Shown here in pieces: positions 52,184 to 60,513 of a stretch of 64,000 nt of DNA. Source of the stretch: Paenibacillus rhizovicinus (lineage in GTDB: Bacteria; Bacillota; Bacilli; Paenibacillales; Paenibacillaceae); the NCBI RefSeq assembly GCF_010365285.1, contig NZ_CP048286.1, forward strand, positions 6,560,001-6,624,000, written 5' to 3'. The position numbers were made by a program, and so were the translations under genes. The first letter of the stretch is position 1, and every line of letters begins with the position of its first letter. The notes under the pieces were generated by a model, which saw only the letters and a program-made list of their open reading frames with translations, made no database searches and was not told where the DNA came from.

Positions 52184-53538
52184 CGCTTCGTCGCCGATTT
52201 ACGTTTTTTACGATATTTTGGCTAATTTTTATATTGATCTTGTTTAATATTTTCGTTTACTTGTTCGTGATCAAAATCACGATCCGCAGCGAAGACCAAT
52301 TACTGACGAATAAAGTGAATATTTTGCTGGAGGACCCCAGAATCAATGATCCCAATCAGCTAGCCAGCATGGATTTGCTGCGGGATTATTATAATGTGAG
52401 CGAATTGATGCGGATCGTCGATAGCAATGGCAAAGTGGTCAATACGCAGGGATCGGACCCGGAGTTGCTCGCGCTCAAGCCGGACTTCTCCATCAAGCAC
52501 GACACGGGGATGTTCTTCATCGAAGGACGCCGCGTGCTCTATATGAAGGTGCCGCTCTTTCACGATAACGAAATTATCGGGACGCTGGAACTTTATCGCA
52601 AGCTTACGTTGCTAGACAGTTACTTGAAGGTTTTGGTCATCGCGTTGACGATTACGAGTATCGGAGCGATTCTGTTCGCGATATTCGGCACGTATTGGTT
52701 CACGTCGCGCTTAACGTCGCCGATTCAGCATATGGTGCAGACGATGCGGGAGATCGACCGGAGCGGCAAGCTGCGCAAGATCGAGCTGGCCCAGAGGGAT
52801 CAGTCCGCGGAGCTGCTGCAGCTCGCACGGGCGTTCAATCAAATGATCGACCGGCTGGACCGGACCTTTGAACGCCAGAAGCAATTCGTGGCCGATGCTT
52901 CCCACGAGCTGAAGACGCCGCTTACGGTCATCAGCAGCTATGCCGGCTTGTTGAAGCGATGGGGACGCGATGACGCGAACATCCGCGACGAAGCGATCGA
53001 AGCGATCAGCAAAGAATCCCAGCGGCTGCAAAATCTCACGAAATCGATGCTTCAGTTGGCGCAAGCCGAGCAGGAAGACTGGTTGAAGCTCGAAACCTTC
53101 AATCTCGTTCAACTGGCCGACGAGACGGCGGATATGCTGCACATGACGTTCCAGCGGATGATCCGCGTCCATACGACGGGCAAGCAAGACATCCGATTGA
53201 GCGCGGACAAAGAGAAAATCCGCCAATTGCTCGTCATATTAATCGATAATGCCATTAAATACAGCAAGGAACCGATCGATATCACGCTGTCGCTTCATAA
53301 GAACGTCGTTCGTTTCTCCGTGACCGATAAAGGGATCGGTATTCCCGAGGACGAAATGCCGTATTTGTTCGAACGCTTCTATCGTGTGGACGGCGCCAGA
53401 AGCCGGACTACGGGCGGAGTCGGGCTCGGCCTGTCCATCGCCAAGCGGATCGTGGACTTGCATGAAGGCCAAATCGACGTATTCAGCAAGCCGGAGCAGG
53501 GGACGACGATTTCGATCGCGATTCCACAGCGAAAATAA
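52180..53538 (+). CDS. Sensor histidine kinase
   Basis: A 452-residue membrane sensor. TM1 is at about residues 9-32, an extracellular sensor loop follows to about 150, TM2 about 155-178, then HAMP, HisKA with H242 in DASHELKTPL, and a HATPase with N box NAIKYS and G boxes DKGIGIP and GVGLGLSIAK. ATG at 52180 overlaps the response regulator stop. The sensed signal cannot be read from the sequence. Confidence 0.94.
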   Translation: MTLRRRFTFFTIFWLIFILILFNIFVYLFVIKITIRSEDQLLTNKVNILLEDPRINDPNQLASMDLLRDYYNVSELMRIVDSNGKVVNTQGSDPELLALKPDFSIKHDTGMFFIEGRRVLYMKVPLFHDNEIIGTLELYRKLTLLDSYLKVLVIALTITSIGAILFAIFGTYWFTSRLTSPIQHMVQTMREIDRSGKLRKIELAQRDQSAELLQLARAFNQMIDRLDRTFERQKQFVADASHELKTPLTVISSYAGLLKRWGRDDANIRDEAIEAISKESQRLQNLTKSMLQLAQAEQEDWLKLETFNLVQLADETADMLHMTFQRMIRVHTTGKQDIRLSADKEKIRQLLVILIDNAIKYSKEPIDITLSLHKNVVRFSVTDKGIGIPEDEMPYLFERFYRVDGARSRTTGGVGLGLSIAKRIVDLHEGQIDVFSKPEQGTTISIAIPQRK

Positions 53539-53562
53539 AGAAACAGCCAAAGGGAGAGGACC

Positions 53563-54426
53563 ATGAAAGGGTTACGCGTATGCGCGGTGCAATATAAACT
53601 CGCGGACATCGGTCATTTTGACGAGTTTGCGTTTCAAGTGCGTCATTATGTAAGGAATGCGTCGGAATACGGCGTCCAGTTCGTGTTGTTCCCGGAATTC
53701 TTCACCACCCAGCTGCTCTCGATCGGAGACGGTTCGGGCGCGGCACTGGGCATCGACCGGCTGCCGGATTTCACGGAGGCTTATGTGACCCTCTTTCAAT
53801 CGCTGGCAGCGGAATATGGGATGCACATCATCGGCGGCACGCATGTCGTCGCCGCGAAAGACGGCAAATTGAACAATGCGGCGCATTTGTTCTATCCGGA
53901 CGGCCGCGTGGAGAAGCAGGAGAAGCTTCATATGACGCCGACGGAGCGGGAAGAGTGGTCCATGTCGCCTGGGGAAGGGCTGCGCGTGTTCGATACCGAA
54001 TTCGGCACCATCGCGATGCTGACTTGCTATGATATCGAGTTTCCGGAAATCGTGCGCATGGCTAGAGCCAAAGGAGCGGACATCATTTTCTGTCCGTCCT
54101 GCACGGACGATCGTCACGGATTCTACCGGGTGCGCTACTGCTGTCATGCACGAGCCGTCGAGAATCAAGTCTATATCGTAACGACCGGAACGGTCGGTTC
54201 GCTCCGGAAGGTGGATTTCATGCGGGCGAATTACGGACAAGCCGCCGTTATTTCCCCGAACGATATTCCGTTCCCGCCAGCTGGCATCATGACGGAAGGC
54301 GTCATCAACGACGACATGCTCGTTGTCGCGGATATCGACGTCAGTCTGCTGCACGATGTTCGCGCGGCAGGGTCCGTGACGACATGGCGTGACCGCCGTA
54401 CAGATCTGTATGGCGATTGGTCTTAA
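53563..54426 (+). CDS. Carbon-nitrogen hydrolase (nitrilase superfamily)
   Basis: A 287-residue nitrilase-type amidohydrolase with the complete triad E45 (FPEFF), K121 (EKLHM) and C155 (LTCYDIEFPE). Followed after 27 bases by a GNAT acetyltransferase gene. In B. subtilis YhcX carries both activities in one chain (acetyltransferase first, hydrolase second); here they are two genes in the reverse order. A role in amino-acid amide or mureinpeptide metabolism is speculation. AAGGGAGAGG precedes the ATG. Confidence 0.9.
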   Translation: MKGLRVCAVQYKLADIGHFDEFAFQVRHYVRNASEYGVQFVLFPEFFTTQLLSIGDGSGAALGIDRLPDFTEAYVTLFQSLAAEYGMHIIGGTHVVAAKDGKLNNAAHLFYPDGRVEKQEKLHMTPTEREEWSMSPGEGLRVFDTEFGTIAMLTCYDIEFPEIVRMARAKGADIIFCPSCTDDRHGFYRVRYCCHARAVENQVYIVTTGTVGSLRKVDFMRANYGQAAVISPNDIPFPPAGIMTEGVINDDMLVVADIDVSLLHDVRAAGSVTTWRDRRTDLYGDWS

Positions 54427-54453
54427 CCTGCGGCTGTCCGAGGAGGACTTAGA

Positions 54454-55125
54454 ATGCGCAAGCAAATGATCGTTTACGCGGACGGGAAACCGGTTGAAAT
54501 CACGATCCGCAACTATACGCAGTCGGATTTTTCCGGCATGATCGCCATTCAGAAGGAATGCTTCCCGCCGCCGTTTCCGTCCGACCTCTGGTGGAACGAG
54601 GAACAGCTTCGAGAGCATGTAACGCGTTTCCCGGAAGGGGCGTTATGCGCGGAACTGAACGGCCGATTAGTCGGTTCGATTACGGGACTGAGGGTCGACG
54701 ACACGCAGTTGGCCGGCCAGCATAGCTGGGCATCCATGACCGACGGCGGCTATATTCGCAATCATGCACCGGATGGCGGTACGCTGTATATCGTCGATAT
54801 TTGCGTCATTCCGGAGATGCGCAAAGCCGGCATCGGAAAATGGCTCATGCAATGCATGTATGAAACGGTCGTGTTCCTGGGCCTCGAACGGCTGCTTGGC
54901 GGGGGGCGGATGCCCAGCTACCACCGCTATGCAGTCAGCGTATCTCCGGACGAATACTTGGCAGGCATCGTTGCCGGCCGTTACACGGATCCCGTCATAT
55001 CGTTCCTGCTGCGCTGCGGCCGCATGCCGGTCGGGACGGCCGCGAATTATTTAGAGGATGAAGAATCGTGCAATTATGCGGCGCTCATGGAATGGAGAAA
55101 TCCGTTTCGAGATTCGCAAGGTTAA
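54454..55125 (+). CDS. GNAT acetyltransferase, YhcX N-domain-like
   Basis: A 223-residue GCN5-type N-acetyltransferase. N-terminal EITIRNYTQSDFSGMIAIQKECFPPPFPSD resembles the N-terminal half of YhcX (quoted in short pieces); the acetyl-CoA loop is around IPEMRKAGIGKWLM. GGMPSYHRY comes after it and is typical of that subfamily. It lies next to the nitrilase gene, with GAGGAGG before the ATG. Substrate unknown. Confidence 0.88.
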   Translation: MRKQMIVYADGKPVEITIRNYTQSDFSGMIAIQKECFPPPFPSDLWWNEEQLREHVTRFPEGALCAELNGRLVGSITGLRVDDTQLAGQHSWASMTDGGYIRNHAPDGGTLYIVDICVIPEMRKAGIGKWLMQCMYETVVFLGLERLLGGGRMPSYHRYAVSVSPDEYLAGIVAGRYTDPVISFLLRCGRMPVGTAANYLEDEESCNYAALMEWRNPFRDSQG

Positions 55126-55143
55126 CTTAAAGGAGCGAGAATA

Positions 55144-55812
55144 GTGGACTACATACGTATTCAATCGATCGATAACCCGTTGTTCGCGAAGATGCATGAC
55201 CTAATGAAAACCGTCTTTCCTCCCGAGGAAGTGCTGGCGTACGAGAAATGGCAAGGCCCGCTCGAAGACGAGAACATCCATGTTTACGTTGCCGTGCATG
55301 AAGGGGAAGTCGTCGGTACGACGGAGTATCGGTATTATCCCGAGTTGAAAGTCGCGATGACGGACTTTACGATCGTCGGCCGTCCGGGTCTTGGCATCGG
55401 AAGATTCCTGCTGCGCAATCGCTCGCGGGATTTGCAGCAGCTGGCTGCGAAGAGCGGCACGGTATCCATCGGCATGTTCGCCGAAATCTATGATCCCGTG
55501 CAAGCTACGTATGAATTCGGCGGCATCTATCCGATGAATCCGTACGTTCGCCGTGAAGTGCTGTCCCACATCGGCTATATGCGACTGGATTTCCCGTACG
55601 TCCATCCTTCCTGGGAAGAGGACGGATCCGCGGTCGGCGGCCTGAACCTTTGCTTCCTCCCGGCGGACGAGGATCAATCGGAGCTGGATGCATCGCTAGT
55701 CGTTACCTTCTTGACGCAGTATTATTCCGCGCTCCCCAACAAGCCGGATGAATGGTACGGCATGATCGAACAGTTGAAAGGCAAACAATCGCTGACGCTA
55801 CTTCCGTTGTAA
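55144..55812 (+). CDS. GNAT-like acetyltransferase
   Basis: A 222-residue GNAT-fold protein with VPP-type start, VYVAVHEGEVVGTTEYRYYP and GRPGLGIGRFLLRNRSRDL as the acetyl-CoA loop. The GTG at 55144 has AAAGGAGCGAG upstream, 18 bases after the previous gene. Substrate unknown; it is diverged from the preceding acetyltransferase. A related role in the same operon is possible. Confidence 0.75.
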   Translation: MDYIRIQSIDNPLFAKMHDLMKTVFPPEEVLAYEKWQGPLEDENIHVYVAVHEGEVVGTTEYRYYPELKVAMTDFTIVGRPGLGIGRFLLRNRSRDLQQLAAKSGTVSIGMFAEIYDPVQATYEFGGIYPMNPYVRREVLSHIGYMRLDFPYVHPSWEEDGSAVGGLNLCFLPADEDQSELDASLVVTFLTQYYSALPNKPDEWYGMIEQLKGKQSLTLLPL

Positions 55813-55858
55813 TCCTAATGAATTCTTGATCTAACTTGTCAAAGGAGGTCTGCACAAG

Positions 55859-56632
55859 ATGTTCATCACGTTCTGGGGAACGGGCGACGCGATGGGCGTA
55901 CCTCGCGTGTATTGCTCCTGCGACGTCTGCGAAGAGGCGAGAGCGGAAGGGAAAAACCGGAGATTCCGTTCCCTTGCGCAGCTTACGGATGATTCGTTCG
56001 GCACGATGCTGATCGACTGCGGTCCGGATTGGCGCAGCGGCATGGAAGCGTTCGGTCTTCGCGACGTCGATACGCTGCTCATCACGCACGCGCATTTCGA
56101 CCATATCGGCGGCCTCCCGGAATACGCGGATTTATGCAGGTGGCTCGGGCGACGCGGCAAGGCGTACGCGAAACAGGAAGTCATTGAAGAAATCTTAGTC
56201 CGGTTTCCGTGGCTTCGCAATCAGATCGATTTCTTGCCGATCGGCGACAAGCTGACCTTCGGCGTCTGGGAAACGATCTGCTGGAGAGTCAACCACGGCA
56301 AGAATGGCTATGCTTACGCGTTCCGCTTCACCCATGCTGCCAGCGGCCGCAGTTTCGCTTATTGCTCGGACGCGATTGCATTGCAAGGCGAAGAACTGGA
56401 ACCGCTGCGGGACCTGGACGTGCTTATTCTGGGAACGAGCTTTTACGAAGAGCCCTTTGCGTTCGAGACGCGTTCCGTTTATGACGTTAAAGAAGGCTTG
56501 CAGCTGATCGAACGGCTGCGGCCCGGCAGAACGATATTTACGCATATGTCGCATGACATCGATCTCACTCGCGACTACGGGCTTCCTCCGGGCACGGCTT
56601 TCGCCCGAACGGGCATGTCGATCACGCTTTAG
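55859..56632 (+). CDS. PhnP-like MBL-fold metallohydrolase
   Basis: A 257-residue metallo-beta-lactamase. FWGTGDAMGVP, the cysteine cluster CSCDVC (about residues 19-24) and HAHFDH (around residue 80) match the PhnP family, whose E. coli member opens cyclic phosphodiesters in phosphonate breakdown. No other phosphonate gene is in the window. Start after AAAGGAGG. A cyclic-nucleotide or RNA-end phosphodiesterase role would fit the cREC-type protein at 47383, but the distance makes that only a guess. Confidence 0.87.
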   Translation: MFITFWGTGDAMGVPRVYCSCDVCEEARAEGKNRRFRSLAQLTDDSFGTMLIDCGPDWRSGMEAFGLRDVDTLLITHAHFDHIGGLPEYADLCRWLGRRGKAYAKQEVIEEILVRFPWLRNQIDFLPIGDKLTFGVWETICWRVNHGKNGYAYAFRFTHAASGRSFAYCSDAIALQGEELEPLRDLDVLILGTSFYEEPFAFETRSVYDVKEGLQLIERLRPGRTIFTHMSHDIDLTRDYGLPPGTAFARTGMSITL

Positions 56633-56644
56633 GCGTTCTGCCAC

Positions 56645-56674
56645 TTGACTTTAATCATATACAGCGGCTATGAT
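56645..56674 (+). promoter_or_regulatory. Sigma-A promoter in a gene-free region
   Basis: TTGACT (56645-56650), an 18-base spacer and TATGAT (56669-56674). The next complete gene is 400 bases away, with two terminators in between. Confidence 0.7.
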
Positions 56675-56707
56675 AAAACTAACTTTATGCAGCAAGGGGA
56701 AATTTTA

Positions 56708-56734
56708 ATGCGTGTCGGTGTTCTTAACTTCTAA
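56708..56734 (+). CDS. Possible 8-residue leader peptide
   Basis: ATG CGT GTC GGT GTT CTT AAC TTC TAA (MRVGVLNF), preceded by AAGGGG (56694-56699) at 8 bases. Its last codons form the left arm of the long inverted repeat, so ribosome position could decide which hairpin forms. Confidence 0.35.
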   Translation: MRVGVLNF

Positions 56735-56900
56735 TTGGATATAGCCTGGGGCCAGAAGCGCCTCCAGGGACGGAACTGAATTCGCGTAACAAGTATGGCT
56801 TGCCCCAGTGGCGCAGGTTTATGTTGTTATCGCCGAATGCGGTCTCCGTCGCCAATGAGTTAAGAACATGACCATTTCCCGCCTGCTGGACGGCAAATGA

Positions 56901-56925
56901 GCGTGCTCTTCGAGCACGCTTTTTT
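56901..56925 (+). terminator. Terminator T1 in the 56.7-kb region
   Basis: GCGTGCTC-TTC-GAGCACGC (56901-56919), then TTTTTT. Perfect 8-bp stem, 3-base loop. Confidence 0.9.
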
Positions 56926-56989
56926 CACGCCTTCGGACGTTCCCCGACATTGGAGACGTCCGTCTTCGCGTGATTGCCGTATCCTTAGA

Positions 56990-57032
56990 CAGGACCGGAA
57001 TGCGTTTATGCGCTTTCCGGTCCTGTTTTTTT
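56990..57032 (+). terminator. Terminator T2 upstream of the mutS2-like gene
   Basis: CAGGACCGGAA (56990-57000) pairs with TTCCGGTCCTG (57015-57025), followed by seven T. The mutS2-like start codon is only 43 bases further, so this may act as an attenuator. Confidence 0.85.
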
Positions 57033-57074
57033 ATGCCTATAAACAAAAAACGATGACAAAAGGTGGATTCCGCA

Positions 57075-59081
57075 ATGAATCAAACGACGATGAAAGCTTT
57101 AGAATTTCATAAAATCAAATCGATGCTCGTCTCCTTCACGGTTTCGGAGGCAGGCAAAGCACTGGCCGAACGGCTGGAGCCAAGCAGCCATTTCAAGCAG
57201 GTAACGGCGTGGCTGAACGAAACGGAAGAAGCGGCGGCGCTGCTCGCGACTGGCGCCAGCGTTCCATTGTCGGCCATGGAAGGGATCGGCCCGTTCATGG
57301 CGCTTCTCGGCAAGGGGAAAATATATACGGAGCAGGAGCTCGGACAACTGGCAGCTTGGCTGACGGCGGTCTCGCAGATGAAGCGCTACATGGACAGCAA
57401 ACGGGCAACGGCGCCGACGATCAGCGGATATGCCGACTCGATGCAGGATTGCCCGGAATTGGTCAAAGAACTTGCAAGATGCATTCGGCATGGCGTGCTC
57501 ACCGATCAGGCCAGCCCCGAGCTGGCGGATATTCGCCGCCACATCGCGGCAGCCGAAGACCGGATCGAACGCAAGATTAACCAGCTGTTGGGCAAATACA
57601 AGAACGCGCTGCAGGAACAGCTGGTCAGCAGGCGGAACGGCCGATTCGTCATTCCCGTCAAGAGAGATCTGCGCAAACAAGTCCCGGGCACGGTGTGGGA
57701 TGAGTCGGCCAGCGGTCAAACCTTGTTCGTCGAGCCTGCCGACGTTTCGGACCTGCAAGGGGAGCTGCAGCTGTGGAAGAGCGAAGAAGATCGCGAGCGG
57801 ATGCAGATTCTATCGCGCCTCTCGGACGAAGCGGAGACGTACGGCGCCGAGTTCCGATGGAACGTGGAAGCGATGGCTTTGTTCGATTTTATTTTCGCCC
57901 GGGGCAAGCTTGGACGCACGTACCGCGGCAGCGCGCCAACGGTCACGGATCGTCCGTTCGTCCGCTTAAACGGCGCTCGCCATCCGCTGCTCGGAGAGAA
58001 GGCAGTGCCGCTCACTGTCGAAATCGGCGGCGACTGGAGACAGCTCATCATAACGGGGCCCAATACGGGCGGCAAAACCGTCGCGCTCAAGACGATCGGC
58101 CTATTCGCCTTGATGTGTCAATCGGGCCTGTTGCTCCCGGCAGAGAAAGGGACGGAACTCGGGCTATTCGAGACCGTACTCGCGGATGTCGGCGACGGGC
58201 AAAGCATCGAACAGTCGCTCAGCACCTTCTCCGCGCATATGGAGAGCTTGAGCGGGATGCTTCGCAAGGCGAACGGGCGCTCGCTGCTTCTGCTAGACGA
58301 GCTGGCCGCGGGCACGGATCCCGGCGAAGGCATCGCCTTGTCCATCGCGGTGCTGGAAGAGCTGCTGAAGCGCGGCTCGCTGGTAGCGGCGACGACGCAT
58401 TTTAACGAGATTAAACGTTTCGCGGCTGTCATGAACGGCTGCACGAACGCGCGGATGGCCTTCGATGCCGAGACGCTGAAGCCGATCTATCGCTTGGAAA
58501 TCGGCGAAGCCGGCGACAGCTATGCGTTCGCCATAGCCAGACGGTTCGGATTGCCGGAGAGCGTAGTCGAACGCGCGGAACAGCGAGTTCGGCAGACGGC
58601 GGCGGCACCGGCGGCTGGAGAAGGCCGGTTCGAACCGATCATCGATAAGCAGGCGAGCGAGATCACGACCACGGTAGCAGAGCGGAAAATCAAACAAGCG
58701 AAGAACACGGCGAACTCTGAATCTTCACCTTCAACTTCAATTGCGCCTTCACCTTCACCTGAGGTGGCCGCGCAAACAGACAGCAAGAAGCGCCCTTTCG
58801 AAGTCGGAGATTGCGTCTGGATTTACCCGTTGAAACGAACGGGCATCGTCTACAGCGCAGCCGACGAGCGCGGCGATGTCGTCGTCCAAGTGCAGAAGAC
58901 GAAAATGAGCTTCAACCGGAAACGGCTATCGCTCTATATTCCGCACACGGAGCTGTATCCGGGAGGAGGGTATGATATGGATATCGTTTTCGAGTCGAAA
59001 GAAAACCGGAAGAAGCGCAAGCTGATGGGGCGGAAATACGCGCCAGGCATCACGATCGTCACGCCGCCGGAGGAGAAATAA
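57075..59081 (+). CDS. MutS2-like ATPase lacking the Smr domain
   Basis: A 668-residue MutS-family ATPase. N-terminal MutS-core helices (residues 1-300, with SASGQTLFVEP), then Walker A GPNTGGKT (about 326-333), Walker B LLLLDELAAGTDP and THFNEIK. The linker has a Ser-Pro-rich segment (SSPSTSIAPSPSPE) and a small beta domain (VGDCVWIYPLKRTGIV), after which it ends, without the C-terminal Smr endonuclease domain of B. subtilis MutS2 (785 residues). Recent work links MutS2 to ribosome collisions; the truncated form may do something else. ATG at 57075 after AAAGGTGG. Confidence 0.88.
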   Translation: MNQTTMKALEFHKIKSMLVSFTVSEAGKALAERLEPSSHFKQVTAWLNETEEAAALLATGASVPLSAMEGIGPFMALLGKGKIYTEQELGQLAAWLTAVSQMKRYMDSKRATAPTISGYADSMQDCPELVKELARCIRHGVLTDQASPELADIRRHIAAAEDRIERKINQLLGKYKNALQEQLVSRRNGRFVIPVKRDLRKQVPGTVWDESASGQTLFVEPADVSDLQGELQLWKSEEDRERMQILSRLSDEAETYGAEFRWNVEAMALFDFIFARGKLGRTYRGSAPTVTDRPFVRLNGARHPLLGEKAVPLTVEIGGDWRQLIITGPNTGGKTVALKTIGLFALMCQSGLLLPAEKGTELGLFETVLADVGDGQSIEQSLSTFSAHMESLSGMLRKANGRSLLLLDELAAGTDPGEGIALSIAVLEELLKRGSLVAATTHFNEIKRFAAVMNGCTNARMAFDAETLKPIYRLEIGEAGDSYAFAIARRFGLPESVVERAEQRVRQTAAAPAAGEGRFEPIIDKQASEITTTVAERKIKQAKNTANSESSPSTSIAPSPSPEVAAQTDSKKRPFEVGDCVWIYPLKRTGIVYSAADERGDVVVQVQKTKMSFNRKRLSLYIPHTELYPGGGYDMDIVFESKENRKKRKLMGRKYAPGITIVTPPEEK

Positions 59082-59198
59082 CGCTGACTCGGAGAAAAGT
59101 CCGGCCTGTTTACGCAACTTCCGCTTGAAGTATGAGGCGGCCGCGGATAAAATAGGAAAGGATTTAGAATAGTGCGGAGCTGGCGGAGGCAACATGAG

Positions 59199-59897
59199 AT
59201 GAATGCAGCGATGGATATGGACATTTTTACAGTTTTCAGCATTATCGGCACGATAGCGTTCGCAGTGAGCGGCGCGATCGTGGCGATGGAGGAAGAGTAC
59301 GATATATTAGGCGTATACGTGCTCGGACTCGTCACCGCCTTTGGCGGAGGGGTTATTCGCAATCTCTTAATCGGCGTGCCGATTCCGACGATCTGGACAC
59401 AGGGCATGCTGCTTAAGACAGCGGTCATCGCGATGACGATCGCGTTCATTCTTCCTTTGCGCTGGATCAAGACTTGGAAGAAGAGCGAAGCGTTCTTCGA
59501 CGCGATCGGCCTATCGGCGTTTGCCATTCAAGGCGCGTTGTATGCGACGGGCAAATATCCGCTCAGTGCGGTAATCGTTGCAGCCATGCTGACCGGAATC
59601 GGCGGCGGGATGATTCGTGACGTGCTGGCGGGCCGGAAGCCCCTGGTGCTCCGTGATGAGATTTACGCGGTTTGGGCAATGAGCGCGGGTGCGACGATCG
59701 GGCTAGGGTGGTTCAAATCACCGGTCGAATTGCTCGTCTTGTTCGTCATCGTCATCGTGTTCCGCATGCTGTCCGTCCACTACGGCTGGCGTCTGCCGCG
59801 CAGATCGCTCAAGTACGCGCTCTCGCAGTCGGTCTTCGAAGACGAGAATCGGGCGGCAGCCGCCAAGAAGGAGCAAAAGGAAGGGGAACGGCAATGA
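59199..59897 (+). CDS. TRIC-type trimeric intracellular cation channel family (UPF0126)
   Basis: A 232-residue membrane protein with seven TM segments and two glycine-rich kinked repeats: FGGGVIRNLLIG (about 50-61) and GIGGGMIRDVLAG (about 131-143). That internal repeat is typical of prokaryotic TRIC potassium channels. ATG at 59199 has GGAGG (59185-59189) upstream; the phosphatase gene overlaps its stop (ATGA). Confidence 0.9.
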   Translation: MNAAMDMDIFTVFSIIGTIAFAVSGAIVAMEEEYDILGVYVLGLVTAFGGGVIRNLLIGVPIPTIWTQGMLLKTAVIAMTIAFILPLRWIKTWKKSEAFFDAIGLSAFAIQGALYATGKYPLSAVIVAAMLTGIGGGMIRDVLAGRKPLVLRDEIYAVWAMSAGATIGLGWFKSPVELLVLFVIVIVFRMLSVHYGWRLPRRSLKYALSQSVFEDENRAAAAKKEQKEGERQ

Positions 59898-60376
59898 TTC
59901 GGGTTTTATTTGTTTGTCTGGGCAATATATGCCGTTCGCCGATGGCGGAAGCGGTGTTTCGCTTTCGATTGAAGGAACTGGGGCTGGAAGAGCGGATCGA
60001 AACGGATTCCGCCGGCACGGGCGATTGGCATTTGTGCAAGCCGCCCCACGAGGGAACGCGCGCCCTGCTGGATAGTCACGGCATCTCGTATGAGGGCATT
60101 CGCGCAAGACAGGTGCTGCTGGACGATTTTAACCATTTCGACTATATCGTCTGCATGGATAGCAATAATGAGCGCGACGTTAGGGAAGTGTTCGGAAGCA
60201 AGGCGGACGGGAACACGAAGGTGTTCAAGTTCATGGATTTGCTGCCGGAGCAAGAGAGCGACGACGTACCGGATCCGTATTATACCGGCAATTTCGAAGA
60301 GGTGTATGCGCTGGTGGCGGAGGGCTGCGATAATCTCCTGGTCAGAATCCGGGATGAGCATCCCGATCAAGTCTGA
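59894..60376 (+). CDS. Low-molecular-weight protein-tyrosine phosphatase
   Basis: A 160-residue enzyme. The P-loop is C8-LGNIC-R14-S (VCLGNICRS) and the general acid D127 lies in VPDPYYTG. All catalytic residues are present. It may dephosphorylate tyrosine or arginine residues; the Thr/Ile at the third loop position (I12) does not by itself decide. Overlaps the TRIC gene by four bases. A bidirectional terminator follows at 60443. Confidence 0.93.
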   Translation: MIRVLFVCLGNICRSPMAEAVFRFRLKELGLEERIETDSAGTGDWHLCKPPHEGTRALLDSHGISYEGIRARQVLLDDFNHFDYIVCMDSNNERDVREVFGSKADGNTKVFKFMDLLPEQESDDVPDPYYTGNFEEVYALVAEGCDNLLVRIRDEHPDQV

Positions 60377-60442
60377 AGCGACAGCCAAGGGTAGGTTCTC
60401 CAATTACACTTAACAAGCAATTTTAAAACACGCTAACACGAA

Positions 60443-60500
60443 AAGCACAAAAAAGAAACCGTAAGTCCCCCGAGCGGGAACTTACGGTTTTTCTTGTGCT
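60443..60500. terminator. Bidirectional terminator
   Basis: AAACCGTAAGT (60456-60466) pairs with ACTTACGGTTT (60480-60490), with CCC/GGG inside and AGCACAA/TTGTGCT outside. T-runs in both directions serve the phosphatase and the convergent esterase gene. Confidence 0.9.
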
Positions 60501-60513
60501 CGGCCCGCTCTGA

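Larger units (their letters stand above)
56681..56925 (+). ncRNA. Candidate small RNA or attenuated leader
   Basis: From the promoter at 56645 to the terminator at 56901-56925, about 245 nt. It holds an 8-codon ORF (56708-56734) with AAGGGG upstream, an 11-bp inverted repeat TGTTCTTAACT (56719-56729) / AGTTAAGAACA (56858-56868), and inner pairs such as TGGGGC/GCCCCA. A 12-mer TCCAGGGACGGA is shared with the 40-kb repeats. It may be a trans-acting RNA or a leader of the mutS2-like gene. Confidence 0.4.

Noticed and set aside
56819..57046. Minus-strand frame in the 56.7-kb gap
   Set aside because: It runs through both terminators and an inverted repeat and has no start signal.
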